NCBI GenBank assembly: GCA_002305165.1 | Contig: DBQI01000041.1 | Coordinates: 1-17,515, forward strand | Direction: 5' to 3' | DNA length: 17,515 bases | From: Armatimonadetes bacterium UBA1398 | GTDB lineage: Bacteria; Armatimonadota; Zipacnadia; UBA1398 | Part shown: positions 1 to 7,228 of the stretch, one piece after another | Layout of the letters: the number at the start of each line of letters is the position of its first letter | Numbering within the stretch: the first letter of the stretch is position 1 | Translations under genes and position numbers: made by a program | The notes under the pieces: model-generated | Databases searched by the model: none | The model's input: only the letters and a program-made list of their open reading frames with translations | What the model was told of the DNA's origin: nothing

Positions 1-231
1 GGCCATTACCCGCTGAGTCAACAGCTCCAGGGTGGAGTGCCGACACTTCGCCAATTGTCGAGGATCATCGATCACCGCCGCCAGCGATCGGAGCAGACCC
101 ACCTCCTCCTCGAGCTGAGCCACGAGCAGGAGACCCGCGTCCGACGTCACGGCCCCACCATCGAAAGCCGCACGAATCTCTACCTCGGGCAGAAAGTCAA
201 AGCGAACTTGCAGAGAATGAGCATGATGCAT
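1..231 (-). CDS. IS1380-family DDE transposase, N-terminal 77 residues (runs off the window)
   Basis: Only the first 77 codons are present and the frame is open to position 1. The protein has the typical IS1380 opening: a beta segment (residues 8-22, QVRFDFLPEVEIR), then GGAVTSDAGLLLVAQL (25-40). D31 is the expected first aspartate of the DDE catalytic triad. A helical segment with DDPR (55-58) and CRHSTLELLTQRV (63-75) matches the conserved 'dDpR...H...dll.qRv' stretch of the family. The ATG at 231 is chosen because it is the first Met after an in-frame stop and has an AGGAAGG upstream, about 11 nt away. It would cut and join the IS ends. The remainder must lie on an adjoining sequence. Confidence 0.8.
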   Translation of the reverse strand, partial: MHHAHSLQVRFDFLPEVEIRAAFDGGAVTSDAGLLLVAQLEEEVGLLRSLAAVIDDPRQLAKCRHSTLELLTQRVMA

Positions 232-322
232 GGGAGTCGGCGCCTTCCTGTCCAAGAGTCTCTCGTAAAGCCCTTGATACGAGGCGAACTACCTACTCCC
301 ATGCAATAACCTCTAAACAACC

Positions 323-342
323 TCATGAATAATACGGGCTAG
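323..342 (-). repeat. IS1380-like terminal inverted repeat (copy 1)
   Basis: Read from outside to inside (on the - strand) this is CTAGCCCGTATTATTCATGA. It matches 18 of the first 20 bases of the copy at 17493-17515 and closely matches the copy at 8129-8151. It lies about 90 nt upstream of the transposase start, where an IS end should be. Confidence 0.7.
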
Positions 343-414
343 AGGCCCGCTCGTGGTCTTGCTCCTGGCTGCAGCCCACGTTCACGAAGAGCGTCAAGCC
401 ATCCGTCCCCCCCT

Positions 415-433
415 TCTGGCCCACCGGGGGAAG
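415..433 (+). repeat. GC-rich hairpin repeat, copy A
   Basis: A 19-nt block, TCTGGCCCACCGGGGGAAG, recurs with one mismatch at 5559-5577. Both copies are preceded by a C-run, so that CCCC-ctggcccac-GGGG can fold into a short GC hairpin. No T-run follows, so it is not a classical intrinsic terminator. This copy lies between the IS end and the 3' end of the small gene at 535-816, so it could act as a transcript end for that gene; that is inference. Confidence 0.4.
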
Positions 434-453
434 AGCGCACCACAGCCAAGCGT

Positions 454-497
454 AACGCCTCGGGCGACGTCTCCTCCCCTGCCACGGCTGTACCGCG
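454..497 (+). repeat. Direct repeat flanking the 93-aa gene, copy 1
   Basis: Positions 473-497 match 1061-1085 in 24 of 25 bases, starting CCTCCCCTGCC and ending GGCTGTACCGCG. Weaker similarity extends about 18 nt further left, with a 2-nt gap. The two copies are in direct orientation about 588 nt apart and bracket the whole small gene at 535-816. The left flank of this copy is the IS-proximal spacer. Confidence 0.5.
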
Positions 498-534
498 CGG
501 ATGCCCCGTGTCTGCCTGCCAGCGCTCTGCGCTG

Positions 535-816
535 CTACTGCCTCATGAGGATGATGGTCAGATGGTCGAGCTCAACGGGAGTGGCAGCAGTGCTCTGGGC
601 GGCCTTGTTCTGCTCCTTCTTCAGCTGCTTCACGAACTCTATGAGATCATCGATGACACGGACATCAGCCTGGCCTGGGCGCACATCGAGCCTGGCGGTC
701 TTCTTCGGCCTCACGGGAGCCACGAAGGTACCCCCGAGCTTCCCGTTCAGCCTCGTCCGTGCGTTGCTGGACTTGCCCTGCAGGGAGTAGTGCAGCGTTC
801 CTGTCCAGTTCGACAT
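535..816 (-). CDS. Small hypothetical protein, 93 aa
   Basis: I do not recognise the family. A good Shine-Dalgarno (GAGGGAAGGG, about 7 nt before the ATG at 816) supports translation. The protein begins with a short beta-like segment (MSNWTGTLHYSLQG), has a basic middle (residues 28-42, containing RPKK), and ends in a predicted amphipathic helix around residues 54-70 (IDDLIEFVKQLKKEQNK), then a hydrophobic tail (LDHLTIILM). There is no signal peptide, membrane span or HTH motif, so it is not an obvious restriction-modification controller protein. It is transcribed divergently from the methyltransferase and sits inside a pair of direct repeats, which suggests a small separately acquired cargo gene. 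Confidence 0.6.
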   Translation of the reverse strand: MSNWTGTLHYSLQGKSSNARTRLNGKLGGTFVAPVRPKKTARLDVRPGQADVRVIDDLIEFVKQLKKEQNKAAQSTAATPVELDHLTIILMRQ

Positions 817-1138
817 GACGTATCCCTTCCCTCACATGCCCGAAGAGTGTCTGCGGGGGCCTCCTCGATCAGTTGTCCCAGCAGCAGAACGGTGGAGCGT
901 GCCGGCTGTTCATGGCCTGCCAACCGCAGCCGCGGTCGATACCCCGCAACAGGGCTTCGCTATTCGCCTCGATCCGAACTGCACATAGCCTGAAGCACCC
1001 CGGTCGCTTCTCCAGATACAGCTAGTGACGGGTCTGAGCGAGCGTCGCCTGGTGGCGTCCCCTCCCCTGCCCCGGCTGTACCGCGTGCGTGCTCCTTCCC
1101 ACTCCAGGAGCCCGAGCACTCCGCCCTGAACCTACCAG
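817..1138. other. Intergenic spacer of 322 nt with repeat copy 2 (1042-1085)
   Basis: This spacer separates the divergent 93-aa gene and the methyltransferase gene, so it should hold promoters for both, but I find no convincing -35/-10 pair. Its one recognisable item is the second copy of the direct repeat at about 1042-1085 (core 1061-1085). Small open frames here on both strands have no ribosome binding site and look like chance frames. Confidence 0.4.
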
Positions 1139-2404
1139 ATGCCACGGGACTCGACGACACCGGCCCATTCCAGCGCGCGCTGGGAGCTCAGGCCGATGAT
1201 GCTTGCCGCCGCCGGCGGCACGGGAAGCCCGGTCCCTGCGCGTGTCGAGGAGATCTTCTGCGCGGGACTCATCCTGCCGCGCTACGTCGGGGAGTTCTGG
1301 ACCTCAGCCCAGCGGGCCGGCCATCCCCTGCACGAGGTGCCCTATCGCGCCTGCTTCAAGCCCGAGCTGCCCCGGTTCTTCATCACGCGCCTCACCGAGC
1401 CGGGAGACCTGGTGCACGACCCGTTCATGGGCCGGGGGACCACCCTCCTGGAGGCAGGGCTCCTTGGCAGACGTGCAGCCGGCAACGACGTGAACCCGCT
1501 CAGCCGCGTACTGCTGGAGCCGCGGCTCGATCTGCCGCTCCTGGAGGAGGTCGCACAGCGGCTCTGCACGCTCGACCTCTCCGGTGACGCTCGCGCGGAG
1601 ATCGACCTGAGCATGTTCTTCAGCCCGAGGACCGAGAGCCAGGTCGTTCGGCTGCGCGAGTACCTTCAGGGGCGCAAGGCGGCCGGTCGCGATGACCGAG
1701 TTGACCGCTGGATCCGCATGGTGGCGACGACTCGCCTCACAGGGCACTCACTCGGGTTCTTCTCGGCCTACACCCTCCCGCCGAACGAGGCCGCCACGCC
1801 GGCGGGACAGAGGCGGATCAACACGGCTCGCGGGCAGACTCCTCCAGACCGAGATGTGGCTGCGCTCATCCTGAGGAAGAGCATGAGCCCGCTCCGCGCC
1901 GTGACAGAGGAGGAGCGCATGACCCTGGCGGCAGCCTACCAGCCACAGAGGCTCCTCTGCGGCGACGCCTCCCAGACCGCCGCGCTGCCCGACGACAGCG
2001 TGGCGCTGGTGGTCACTTCCCCACCCTTCCTCGATCTCGTGCAGTACGAGCAGGACAACTGGCTCCGCTCCTGGTTCAACAGCCTCGACGCGGCCGAGAT
2101 CGGTCAGCGCCTCACGATGTCACGCTCGGTGGGGCCGTGGTCCGAGGTGATGCTCCGGACCCTACGGGAGCTGCGCCGCGTGCTCCGCCCCGGTGGCTGG
2201 GTGGCGTTCGAGGTCGGGGAGGTGCGCCGGGGGAGCGTTCGGCTCGACGAAGTGATCGCTCCGCTCGGGGTCCGCGCCGGCCTGGAGTGTGTCGGCATCC
2301 TCGTGCATGCTCAGCGGTTCACGAAGACTTCCCGCTGCTGGGGTGTAGCGAACAACGCCGGCAGGACCAACACGAACCGTGTCGTGCTGTTCCGAAGACG
2401 GTAG
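1139..2404 (+). CDS. DNA amino-methyltransferase, predicted N4-cytosine, type II restriction-modification
   Basis: The enzyme transfers a methyl group from S-adenosylmethionine to an exocyclic amino group in DNA. Motif I (AdoMet binding) is DPFMGRGTT at residues 94-102, followed by the acidic-loop region NDVNP (116-120). Catalytic motif IV is TSPPF at 293-297; a T/S-S-P-P tetrapeptide is typical of N4-cytosine methylases, whereas DPPY is usual for N6-adenine. A further conserved stretch, VLRPGGWVAFEVG, lies at 348-360. Motif I precedes motif IV by about 190 residues, leaving room for a target-recognition region between them. The start is uncertain: no good Shine-Dalgarno precedes ATG 1139, and Met20/Met21 (1196, 1199) are alternatives. 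The gene is followed after 89 nt by the GIY-YIG nuclease in the same direction and would protect host sites from it. Confidence 0.85.
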   Translation: MPRDSTTPAHSSARWELRPMMLAAAGGTGSPVPARVEEIFCAGLILPRYVGEFWTSAQRAGHPLHEVPYRACFKPELPRFFITRLTEPGDLVHDPFMGRGTTLLEAGLLGRRAAGNDVNPLSRVLLEPRLDLPLLEEVAQRLCTLDLSGDARAEIDLSMFFSPRTESQVVRLREYLQGRKAAGRDDRVDRWIRMVATTRLTGHSLGFFSAYTLPPNEAATPAGQRRINTARGQTPPDRDVAALILRKSMSPLRAVTEEERMTLAAAYQPQRLLCGDASQTAALPDDSVALVVTSPPFLDLVQYEQDNWLRSWFNSLDAAEIGQRLTMSRSVGPWSEVMLRTLRELRRVLRPGGWVAFEVGEVRRGSVRLDEVIAPLGVRAGLECVGILVHAQRFTKTSRCWGVANNAGRTNTNRVVLFRRR

Positions 2405-2493
2405 GGCGCACCTGTACAGACCGCGTCGAACGCAGGTCAGCGAGTGTGGGTGGCGAACGTAGATCAGATTGACTCTACTTGAGGTGGCCAGAC

Positions 2494-3510
2494 ATGGGTG
2501 AACGCGTTCAGCCTGCGGGCGTCAAGTGTCAGGAGTGGTCCAAGTGGCAGTTCCCGGATAACGTCATCCAGGAGCACGTGCCGAACCTGCCGGGCATCTA
2601 CATGATCCGTGCGGTTGACGCGAACGGCCGCCCAGCCGGGCTCGTCTGGGATGACACGCCTGAGGCTCCTAAGTTCGCTGGGCTAGAACAGTCTGCCGAT
2701 CTAGATGGTGTGCTGTACATCGGCCTTGCCGGGCGCGCCACAGGTTCGAGGCAGCGCCCGAGCAGAAACACCCTCCGCCGGTCACGCTTCTGGGGGGATC
2801 TGGTTGGGTCGTGGAAGTCATCGGCCACTCGCCCATGCAAGGGGTGGCGACATGGGTCCCGACAGCACTTCGACGACCTCGGCCTTGCCAAGCGCTACCC
2901 TGTTAAGCAGATGCAGGTTCGTCACATGGCTCTACTGCCCTCCGCTTGGCTGAGGCGTGTCGCGACGCCGATCCAGGATTGGATTGACATGTTCGACTGG
3001 GACACTGCGAACCAGTACGTGGAGTACTACGAAGCGCGCCTTATGGCTGACTTCAAACGCATCTTCGGCTCCATCCCGCTCCTGAACCGCGACGATGAGA
3101 CCATGAAGCTAGGCTCCCCCCTGTCCGACCTGTCCGACGCAGAACTGAATGAGTGGCTAAAGACCATCCCTCCGGCGACTAACCCGGTGTTGCATCTGAG
3201 GGACAATGAGATCTACGTGTTCTGGCCCTCATCTGGGCAGGACAAGCTGACTAAAGCACTGCAGACCGCCGGCATCAGCTACTTTGTGCAAACGAACACG
3301 GTGGAGTGCTCAGATGTAGATGAGGACACACTCCACCAGTTCTGTGAGATCGGGCTGCTATCCAGTATCTCTTCCGAGCACGCTACATCAGCATCAGACG
3401 CAACCGTCGTTTTCCCTCTGAACGATGAGTCTCCGGAGGCGTTGATGTGCCGCCTCAACGGATGCCTGACCACCATGCTGACGGTTGAGCCCCTAGACGA
3501 GGAGCAGTAG
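2494..3510 (+). CDS. GIY-YIG-fold restriction endonuclease (predicted type II)
   Basis: This 338-aa protein carries the GIY-YIG nuclease landmarks: LPGIYMIR (GIY at residues 34-36), LYIGLA (YIG at 75-77), arginines after it (R81, R95-R96, R98), a glutamate in YYEARL (E180) and an asparagine in PLLNRD (N198). These correspond to the Tyr, Tyr, Arg, Glu and Asn set used by enzymes such as Eco29kI and Hpy188I. About 45 residues separate the two tyrosine motifs, longer than in minimal members. Residues 205-338 are an unrecognised C-terminal part, perhaps for DNA recognition. The ATG at 2494 is preferred over an upstream in-frame TTG at 2479 because GAGGTGG sits 7 nt before it. Base composition looks visibly less GC-rich at third positions than in the methylase gene, a common sign of separate origin. 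The recognition site cannot be read from the sequence. Confidence 0.75.
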   Translation: MGERVQPAGVKCQEWSKWQFPDNVIQEHVPNLPGIYMIRAVDANGRPAGLVWDDTPEAPKFAGLEQSADLDGVLYIGLAGRATGSRQRPSRNTLRRSRFWGDLVGSWKSSATRPCKGWRHGSRQHFDDLGLAKRYPVKQMQVRHMALLPSAWLRRVATPIQDWIDMFDWDTANQYVEYYEARLMADFKRIFGSIPLLNRDDETMKLGSPLSDLSDAELNEWLKTIPPATNPVLHLRDNEIYVFWPSSGQDKLTKALQTAGISYFVQTNTVECSDVDEDTLHQFCEIGLLSSISSEHATSASDATVVFPLNDESPEALMCRLNGCLTTMLTVEPLDEEQ

Positions 3511-3557
3511 ACTGAAGCGATCTCAGGGCTTTCCCACTGGCTGTCAGTGCCAACGCA

Positions 3558-3578
3558 AACCGGCATGCATTGCCGGTT
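3558..3578 (+). terminator. Perfect 8-bp hairpin downstream of the endonuclease gene
   Basis: AACCGGCA and TGCCGGTT form a perfect 8-bp stem with a 5-nt TGCAT loop, starting 48 nt after the endonuclease stop. No T-run follows, so it could be a terminator-like or RNA-stabilising structure rather than a standard intrinsic terminator. Confidence 0.4.
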
Positions 3579-3583
3579 CGACA

Positions 3584-3649
3584 CCCTCAGAGTGGCACCT
3601 ATCGGGCGCATCCAGGTGTGTCCCCACTCCCTCGCAGGCGCTCTGAGGG
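3584..3649. repeat. 9-bp inverted repeat in the spacer before the first AbiE module
   Basis: CCCTCAGAG (3584-3592) and CTCTGAGGG (3641-3649) are exact reverse complements separated by 48 nt. They may be a long-range stem, or a pair of half-sites upstream of the promoter of the first AbiE module. AbiEi antitoxins are known to bind repeats upstream of their operon, but these copies lie about 100 nt from the putative -10, so the link is weak. Confidence 0.3.
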
Positions 3650-3741
3650 CGTTCTGGCGCGTTTCGGCCATGGGGTGAGGCAGGGAACGCTTCCGAGCGC
3701 GATCGGCTCTCCCCCTCCGGTCCATCGCGTAGTAGAGATCA

Positions 3742-3750
3742 TGCTACAAT
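3742..3750 (+). promoter_or_regulatory. Extended -10 promoter for the first AbiE operon
   Basis: TGCTACAAT is an extended -10 element (TGn then TACAAT, 5 of 6 to consensus) 42 nt before the antitoxin start. No clear -35 hexamer lies 16-18 nt upstream, which fits an extended -10 promoter or one that needs help. Confidence 0.4.
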
Positions 3751-3791
3751 AATAGTGTGAAAGGTGCTCTTTCGCAGAGAGGGGTCTCTCG

Positions 3792-4652
3792 GTGCCAGGC
3801 CAGGCCCACAGTGCCGCTCCCTACTCGCTGACTGAAGGGATCCGCCTCGTGCGGCACCTCCTTGCGGCCGGTCGGTACGTCTTCACCACGGATGACGCCG
3901 CAGCGGCGGCCGGTGAACTCGGCGTGGCCGGGAGCTACCTGCCCCGCCTGCTGTCGGCCCTGGTCGAGGGAGGCTGGCTTCTTCGGCTCCGGAGGGGCCT
4001 CTACGGCTGCACCGGGGAGATCGCTGGGACGGTGAGCATCCACCCCTACGCCGTGGCGGCCAGCCTCGTGAGCCCTTCGGCCATCAGCCACTGGTCAGCG
4101 CTCAGCCATCACGGCTTCACCGAGCAGGTTCCTCACGACGTGTCCGCGACCACCCCCCGCCGGATTGTGACCCCCACGATGCGCGGTTCGGGTGACGAGA
4201 TGCCTCAGCGGAAGCACGCATGGGAAGTGGCCGGCATCCGCTACGAGTACGTGTCGGTGAAGCCTGAGCGGTTCTTCGGGCACGACCTTGTCTGGGTTGA
4301 CGAGCGCTTCCGTGTGCCCATCACGGACCGAGAGCGCACCATCCTCGACTGCTTCGCGTTCCCGCACCTCATCGGCGGGCTTTCGGAGGCGCTGGCTATC
4401 CTGTCGGAGCACTGGGCTGGCCTCGACCTCACGAGGCTCGTGGCCTACGCACTGCGGTTCGGCCAGGGCGCGACGATCAAGCGCCTCGGGTGGGCACTCG
4501 ACGAAGCCGGCGCGCCGCCGGACCACTTGTGGCCGCTTCTCGACTACCCGATCGCGGGTCACCGCGTGCTCGACCCGTCACGCCCCCGCCGCGGTCCCTG
4601 CGATCGGCGCTGGATGATCCAGAACAACCTCCAAGGAAACGATGCCAAGTGA
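3792..4652 (+). CDS. abiEi: AbiEi-type antitoxin of a type IV toxin-antitoxin module (module 1)
   Basis: This 286-aa protein fits the long form of the AbiEi family: an N-terminal winged helix-turn-helix (about residues 22-75, with YLPRLLSALVEGGWLLRLRRG) and a C-terminal antitoxin domain. Family-like stretches include ISHWSALSHHGF (about 98-109) and the conserved TDRERTILDCF (about 178-188). In characterised AbiE systems the antitoxin represses its own promoter and neutralises the AbiEii nucleotidyltransferase; that role is assigned by homology. The GTG start at 3792 follows GAGAGGGG by 7 nt. Its stop overlaps the GTG of the toxin gene by 4 nt, so translation is probably coupled. The C-terminal tail (after about residue 255) is basic and proline/arginine-rich. 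Confidence 0.85.
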   Translation: MPGQAHSAAPYSLTEGIRLVRHLLAAGRYVFTTDDAAAAAGELGVAGSYLPRLLSALVEGGWLLRLRRGLYGCTGEIAGTVSIHPYAVAASLVSPSAISHWSALSHHGFTEQVPHDVSATTPRRIVTPTMRGSGDEMPQRKHAWEVAGIRYEYVSVKPERFFGHDLVWVDERFRVPITDRERTILDCFAFPHLIGGLSEALAILSEHWAGLDLTRLVAYALRFGQGATIKRLGWALDEAGAPPDHLWPLLDYPIAGHRVLDPSRPRRGPCDRRWMIQNNLQGNDAK

Positions 4653-5509
4653 AGCCGCTCCGAGCACGCATTCAGGCGGCTTGCGCGAGCACCGGAGCGC
4701 CCCAGACCGTCGTCGAGAAGGACTACGCCATCAGCTACGTCCTGCTCGCGATCGCCAGGACGATGACCCTCCGGACGGCGTTCGTCCTCAAGGGGGGCAC
4801 GACGCTGAAGAAGCTCTACTTCGGGGACTACCGCTTCTCCGAGGATCTCGATGTCTCAGCTGTGGACGCACCGACGGGGCCGGGGCTGGAGGCCGCGCTC
4901 CGCGAGGTGGCCACAGACACGGCCGGCCTACTCGCCGCCCATGGCCCGTTCGACGTGAGTCTGGAGCGCTACACCGAGCACTCACCGCATCCGGCCGGAC
5001 AGGAGGCGTTCATCGTCCGCGTGCGCTTCCCGTGGCACCCTTCCCCGCTCTGCCGGGTGAAGCTAGAGGTCACCCATGACGAGCCGGTGCTGCTCCCTCC
5101 AGAGGAGCGCCCGATCCTCCACGCCTTCGAGGAGACCATCGAGGGCACGATCCGGTGCTACCGACTGGAGGAGGTCGTGGCCGAGAAGCTCCGCGCTTTG
5201 CTCCAGACCCAGCAGAGACTCCACGCCCGAGGCTGGACTCGGCCGCGCGCCCGAGACTACTACGACCTCTGGCGGGTCCTCACCAGGTACGGCGAGGGGC
5301 TGGAGCGCTCGATCCTCCCGGAGCTGATCGCGGCGAAGTGCCGACACCGGGGCGTCAGCTACGGCTCGCTCGACAGCTTCTTCTCCGACGACCTCGTGGC
5401 CGAAGCTCAACGCCACTGGCAGGCCAGCCTGGGCTCCTTCGTCACTCCCCTGCCGTCCTGCGACCTGGTGCTTGACGAACTCCGGCCCCTTCTTGATGGC
5501 CTCGTGTAG
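4649..5509 (+). CDS. abiEii: AbiEii-type nucleotidyltransferase toxin (module 1)
   Basis: The protein (286 aa) belongs to the DNA polymerase beta-like nucleotidyltransferases of the AbiEii/AbiGii family. Motif I is FVLKGGTTLKKLYFG (45-59), followed by YRFSEDLDVS (61-70) with the two metal-binding aspartates D66 and D68. EEVVAEKLRALL supplies the conserved Lys helix, and RARDYYDLW is the conserved late motif. Related toxins (MenT/AbiEii) transfer nucleotides to targets such as tRNA acceptor ends; the target here is unknown. The frame is open about 160 nt further upstream, but the GTG at 4649 is chosen because it overlaps the antitoxin stop as GTGA, has AAGGA 11 nt upstream, and starts just before the family's VEKDYAISYVL helix. 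Confidence 0.85.
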   Translation: MKPLRARIQAACASTGAPQTVVEKDYAISYVLLAIARTMTLRTAFVLKGGTTLKKLYFGDYRFSEDLDVSAVDAPTGPGLEAALREVATDTAGLLAAHGPFDVSLERYTEHSPHPAGQEAFIVRVRFPWHPSPLCRVKLEVTHDEPVLLPPEERPILHAFEETIEGTIRCYRLEEVVAEKLRALLQTQQRLHARGWTRPRARDYYDLWRVLTRYGEGLERSILPELIAAKCRHRGVSYGSLDSFFSDDLVAEAQRHWQASLGSFVTPLPSCDLVLDELRPLLDGLV

Positions 5510-5558
5510 GAGTGGTCTGTCGCCGCAGGTCCTGACCAGCCGTCCCCACCACCGCCCC

Positions 5559-5577
5559 TCTGGCCCACGGGGGGAAG
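5559..5577 (+). repeat. GC-rich hairpin repeat, copy B
   Basis: TCTGGCCCACGGGGGGAAG differs at one base from copy A at 415-433. Here it lies 50 nt after the first toxin stop and before the promoter of module 2. CCCC/GGGG arms can fold, and an outer TCTGG/CCAGA pair (5559-5563 with 5579-5583) is also possible. A role as transcript end between the two toxin-antitoxin modules is plausible but unproven. Confidence 0.4.
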
Positions 5578-5602
5578 ACCAGATGGCGACCATGCGTCGC
5601 TC

Positions 5603-5631
5603 TGGACCTGGCGTTTCCCCTCTGATAATAT
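5603..5631 (+). promoter_or_regulatory. Sigma-70-type promoter for the second AbiE operon
   Basis: TGGACC (5603-5608, 4 of 6 to the -35 consensus) is separated by 17 nt from TAATAT (5626-5631, 4 of 6 to the -10 consensus), which carries an upstream TG one base away (extended -10). Transcription would begin near 5638, giving a leader of about 40 nt before the ATG at 5678. Confidence 0.5.
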
Positions 5632-5677
5632 GACCAGCATCTACTGCAAGACGTTGGTATCTTTAGCGAGGAACGCG

Positions 5678-6286
5678 ATGGCAACACTGCTACCGTCAAC
5701 CAGAGCACGGCAGACCTTCGAGGCTCACGGAGGAGTTCTGCGCACCTCCGAGGCTCTGAGGCTCGGGGTGCATCCAGCGACCCTCTACGCCATGCGCGAT
5801 GCCGGGGAGATCGAGTGCGTCAGCCGGGGCCTCTACCGGCTGTCCAGCCTTCCCCCCCTTTCGAACCCAGACCTCGCCACCGTTGGCCTGCGCGTCCCGC
5901 AGGGTGTGGTGTGCCTCATCTCAGCTCTCTACTACCACGAGCTGACCACCGAGATTCCCCGGCACGTTGACCTCGCGCTACGCCGCGGCGGGACGCCGCC
6001 CCGCCTGGATAGCCCACCGATCCGCGTCTACTGGTTCACAGGCAAGGCGTTCAGCGTGGGGGTGGAGACCCACGAGATCGACGAGGTACCAGTGCGCATC
6101 TACAGCCGGGAAAAGACCATCGCGGACTGCTTCAAGTACCGCAACAAGCTCGGGCTCGACACGGCTCTCGAAGCGCTGAGGCTCTACCTCCCGCGACGCG
6201 ACGCCAGCACCGACGCGCTGATGGCGGCGGCGGCTGTCTGTCGAGTCGCCGGCGTGATGAGACCCTACGTGGAGGCCCTTCTGTGA
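5678..6286 (+). CDS. abiEi: AbiEi-type antitoxin, short form (module 2)
   Basis: This 202-aa protein has an N-terminal AbiEi winged-helix domain (about residues 5-55: TRARQTFEAHGGVLRTSEAL, then GVHPATLYAMRDAGEIECVSRGLYRL) and a C-terminal domain with the conserved CLISALYYHELT and REKTIADCFKYRNKLG stretches. It is the shorter antitoxin subtype usually paired with toxins carrying a KGALML-type motif I, as found immediately downstream. The ATG at 5678 is preferred to the in-frame 5630 because GAGGAA precedes it by a normal distance and because 5630 would lie on or upstream of the predicted transcription start. Expected roles are toxin neutralisation and autorepression. It is clearly divergent from the module 1 antitoxin, so the two are not a recent duplication. 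Confidence 0.85.
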   Translation: MATLLPSTRARQTFEAHGGVLRTSEALRLGVHPATLYAMRDAGEIECVSRGLYRLSSLPPLSNPDLATVGLRVPQGVVCLISALYYHELTTEIPRHVDLALRRGGTPPRLDSPPIRVYWFTGKAFSVGVETHEIDEVPVRIYSREKTIADCFKYRNKLGLDTALEALRLYLPRRDASTDALMAAAAVCRVAGVMRPYVEALL

Positions 6287-7200
6287 ACGAGCGTACTATC
6301 AGGGACCTTCCCGCATCGGTGAACCGGCGGCTCCTCAATCAAGCGCGAGAACAGGGGCTTGCGTTTCAGGATCTGTGCCAACGCTTCGCGATGGAGCGGT
6401 TCCTCTACCGCCTGTCCGTGTCGCCACACGCTGACCGTTTCGTCCTGAAGGGCGCGCTCATGCTCTTCGTGTGGAATCCCGAGCCCTCGCGGCAAACGAT
6501 GGACATTGACCTCCTCGGCCGAGTGGCGAATGACCCTGCGCTGGTCCGCACGATGTTCCGGGACATCTGCACCCAGGACGTACCACCCGATGGCATGGCC
6601 TTTGACCCCGAGACCGTCGACGTGGAAGTCATCACTCGTGAGGCGACCTACGAGGGCGTGCGGGTTAGCCTTCGCGGACGGCTCGGGAACACGCGCGTGC
6701 TCATCCGCGTGGACATCGGGTTCGGCGACCGCGTGGTCCCCGAGCCCGAGATGCTCGACTACCCTACCCTCCTCGACTTCCCAGCGCCGCGGCTGCGCGC
6801 GTACGGCCGTGAGACGGCGATCGCCGAGAAGCTCCATGCGATGGTGCAGCTCGGCATCCTCAACAGCCGGATGAAGGACTTCTTCGACATCTGGTCGCTG
6901 TCTCGGAGCTTCGAGTTCGATGGGCGGATTCTTGCCGAGGCCGTCAGGGAGACGTTCGCCGGGCGCGGTCACCAGGCTCCGCCTGAACCTCTCGCCCTCA
7001 CGGATGACTTCGGCCGTTCCCGCGAGAAGCACGTGCAGTGGACGAGCTTCCTCCGCAAGCGCCGCGTGAGCGCCCCGGCTGACTTCGCGGAGGTGATGGA
7101 GCAGGTCAGGGCCTTCCTTCTGCCCATCGTCGTCGCAGTCGCCTCTGACGCTTCGCCTCCGGCGCGGTGGACCCCGCCGGGGCCCTGGGCCTCCCAGTAG
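6283..7200 (+). CDS. abiEii: AbiEii-type nucleotidyltransferase toxin (module 2)
   Basis: The 305-aa protein is an AbiEii/AbiGii-type nucleotidyltransferase of the subtype with FVLKGALMLFVW as motif I (about 53-64) and TMDIDLLG carrying the aspartate pair (about 72-79). ETAIAEKLHAMV is the conserved Lys helix and MKDFFDIWSL the late motif. The GTG start at 6283 overlaps the antitoxin stop as GTGA, and a GGAGG inside the antitoxin gene lies 7 nt upstream, so the pair should be translationally coupled. The last ~20 residues are proline/alanine-rich and poorly conserved in appearance. By homology it is a growth-inhibiting toxin held in check by the preceding protein; its cellular target is not visible. 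Confidence 0.85.
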   Translation: MNERTIRDLPASVNRRLLNQAREQGLAFQDLCQRFAMERFLYRLSVSPHADRFVLKGALMLFVWNPEPSRQTMDIDLLGRVANDPALVRTMFRDICTQDVPPDGMAFDPETVDVEVITREATYEGVRVSLRGRLGNTRVLIRVDIGFGDRVVPEPEMLDYPTLLDFPAPRLRAYGRETAIAEKLHAMVQLGILNSRMKDFFDIWSLSRSFEFDGRILAEAVRETFAGRGHQAPPEPLALTDDFGRSREKHVQWTSFLRKRRVSAPADFAEVMEQVRAFLLPIVVAVASDASPPARWTPPGPWASQ

Positions 7201-7228
7201 ACCCCACCTCTGTCCTATTTGAACACTA

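Larger units (their letters stand above)
1..342 (-). mobile_element. IS1380-family insertion sequence, partial (5' end only)
   Basis: The left edge holds the 5' end of an insertion sequence whose body lies beyond position 1. It consists of the N-terminal transposase coding segment (1-231, - strand), an untranslated leader of about 110 nt, and a terminal repeat at 323-342. The terminal repeat recurs in near-identical form at 8129-8151 and 17493-17515, which supports reading it as the IS end. Target-site duplication cannot be judged because the other end is outside the window. The family is assigned from the transposase; the exact outer base of the element is uncertain by a few nucleotides. Confidence 0.75.

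Noticed and set aside
37..309. 90-codon open frame on the + strand at the left edge
   Set aside because: Antisense to the IS1380 transposase N-terminus.
508..993. 161-codon open frame on the + strand
   Set aside because: Opposite the 93-aa gene, which has a clear Shine-Dalgarno; the + frame has none and continues into non-coding spacer.
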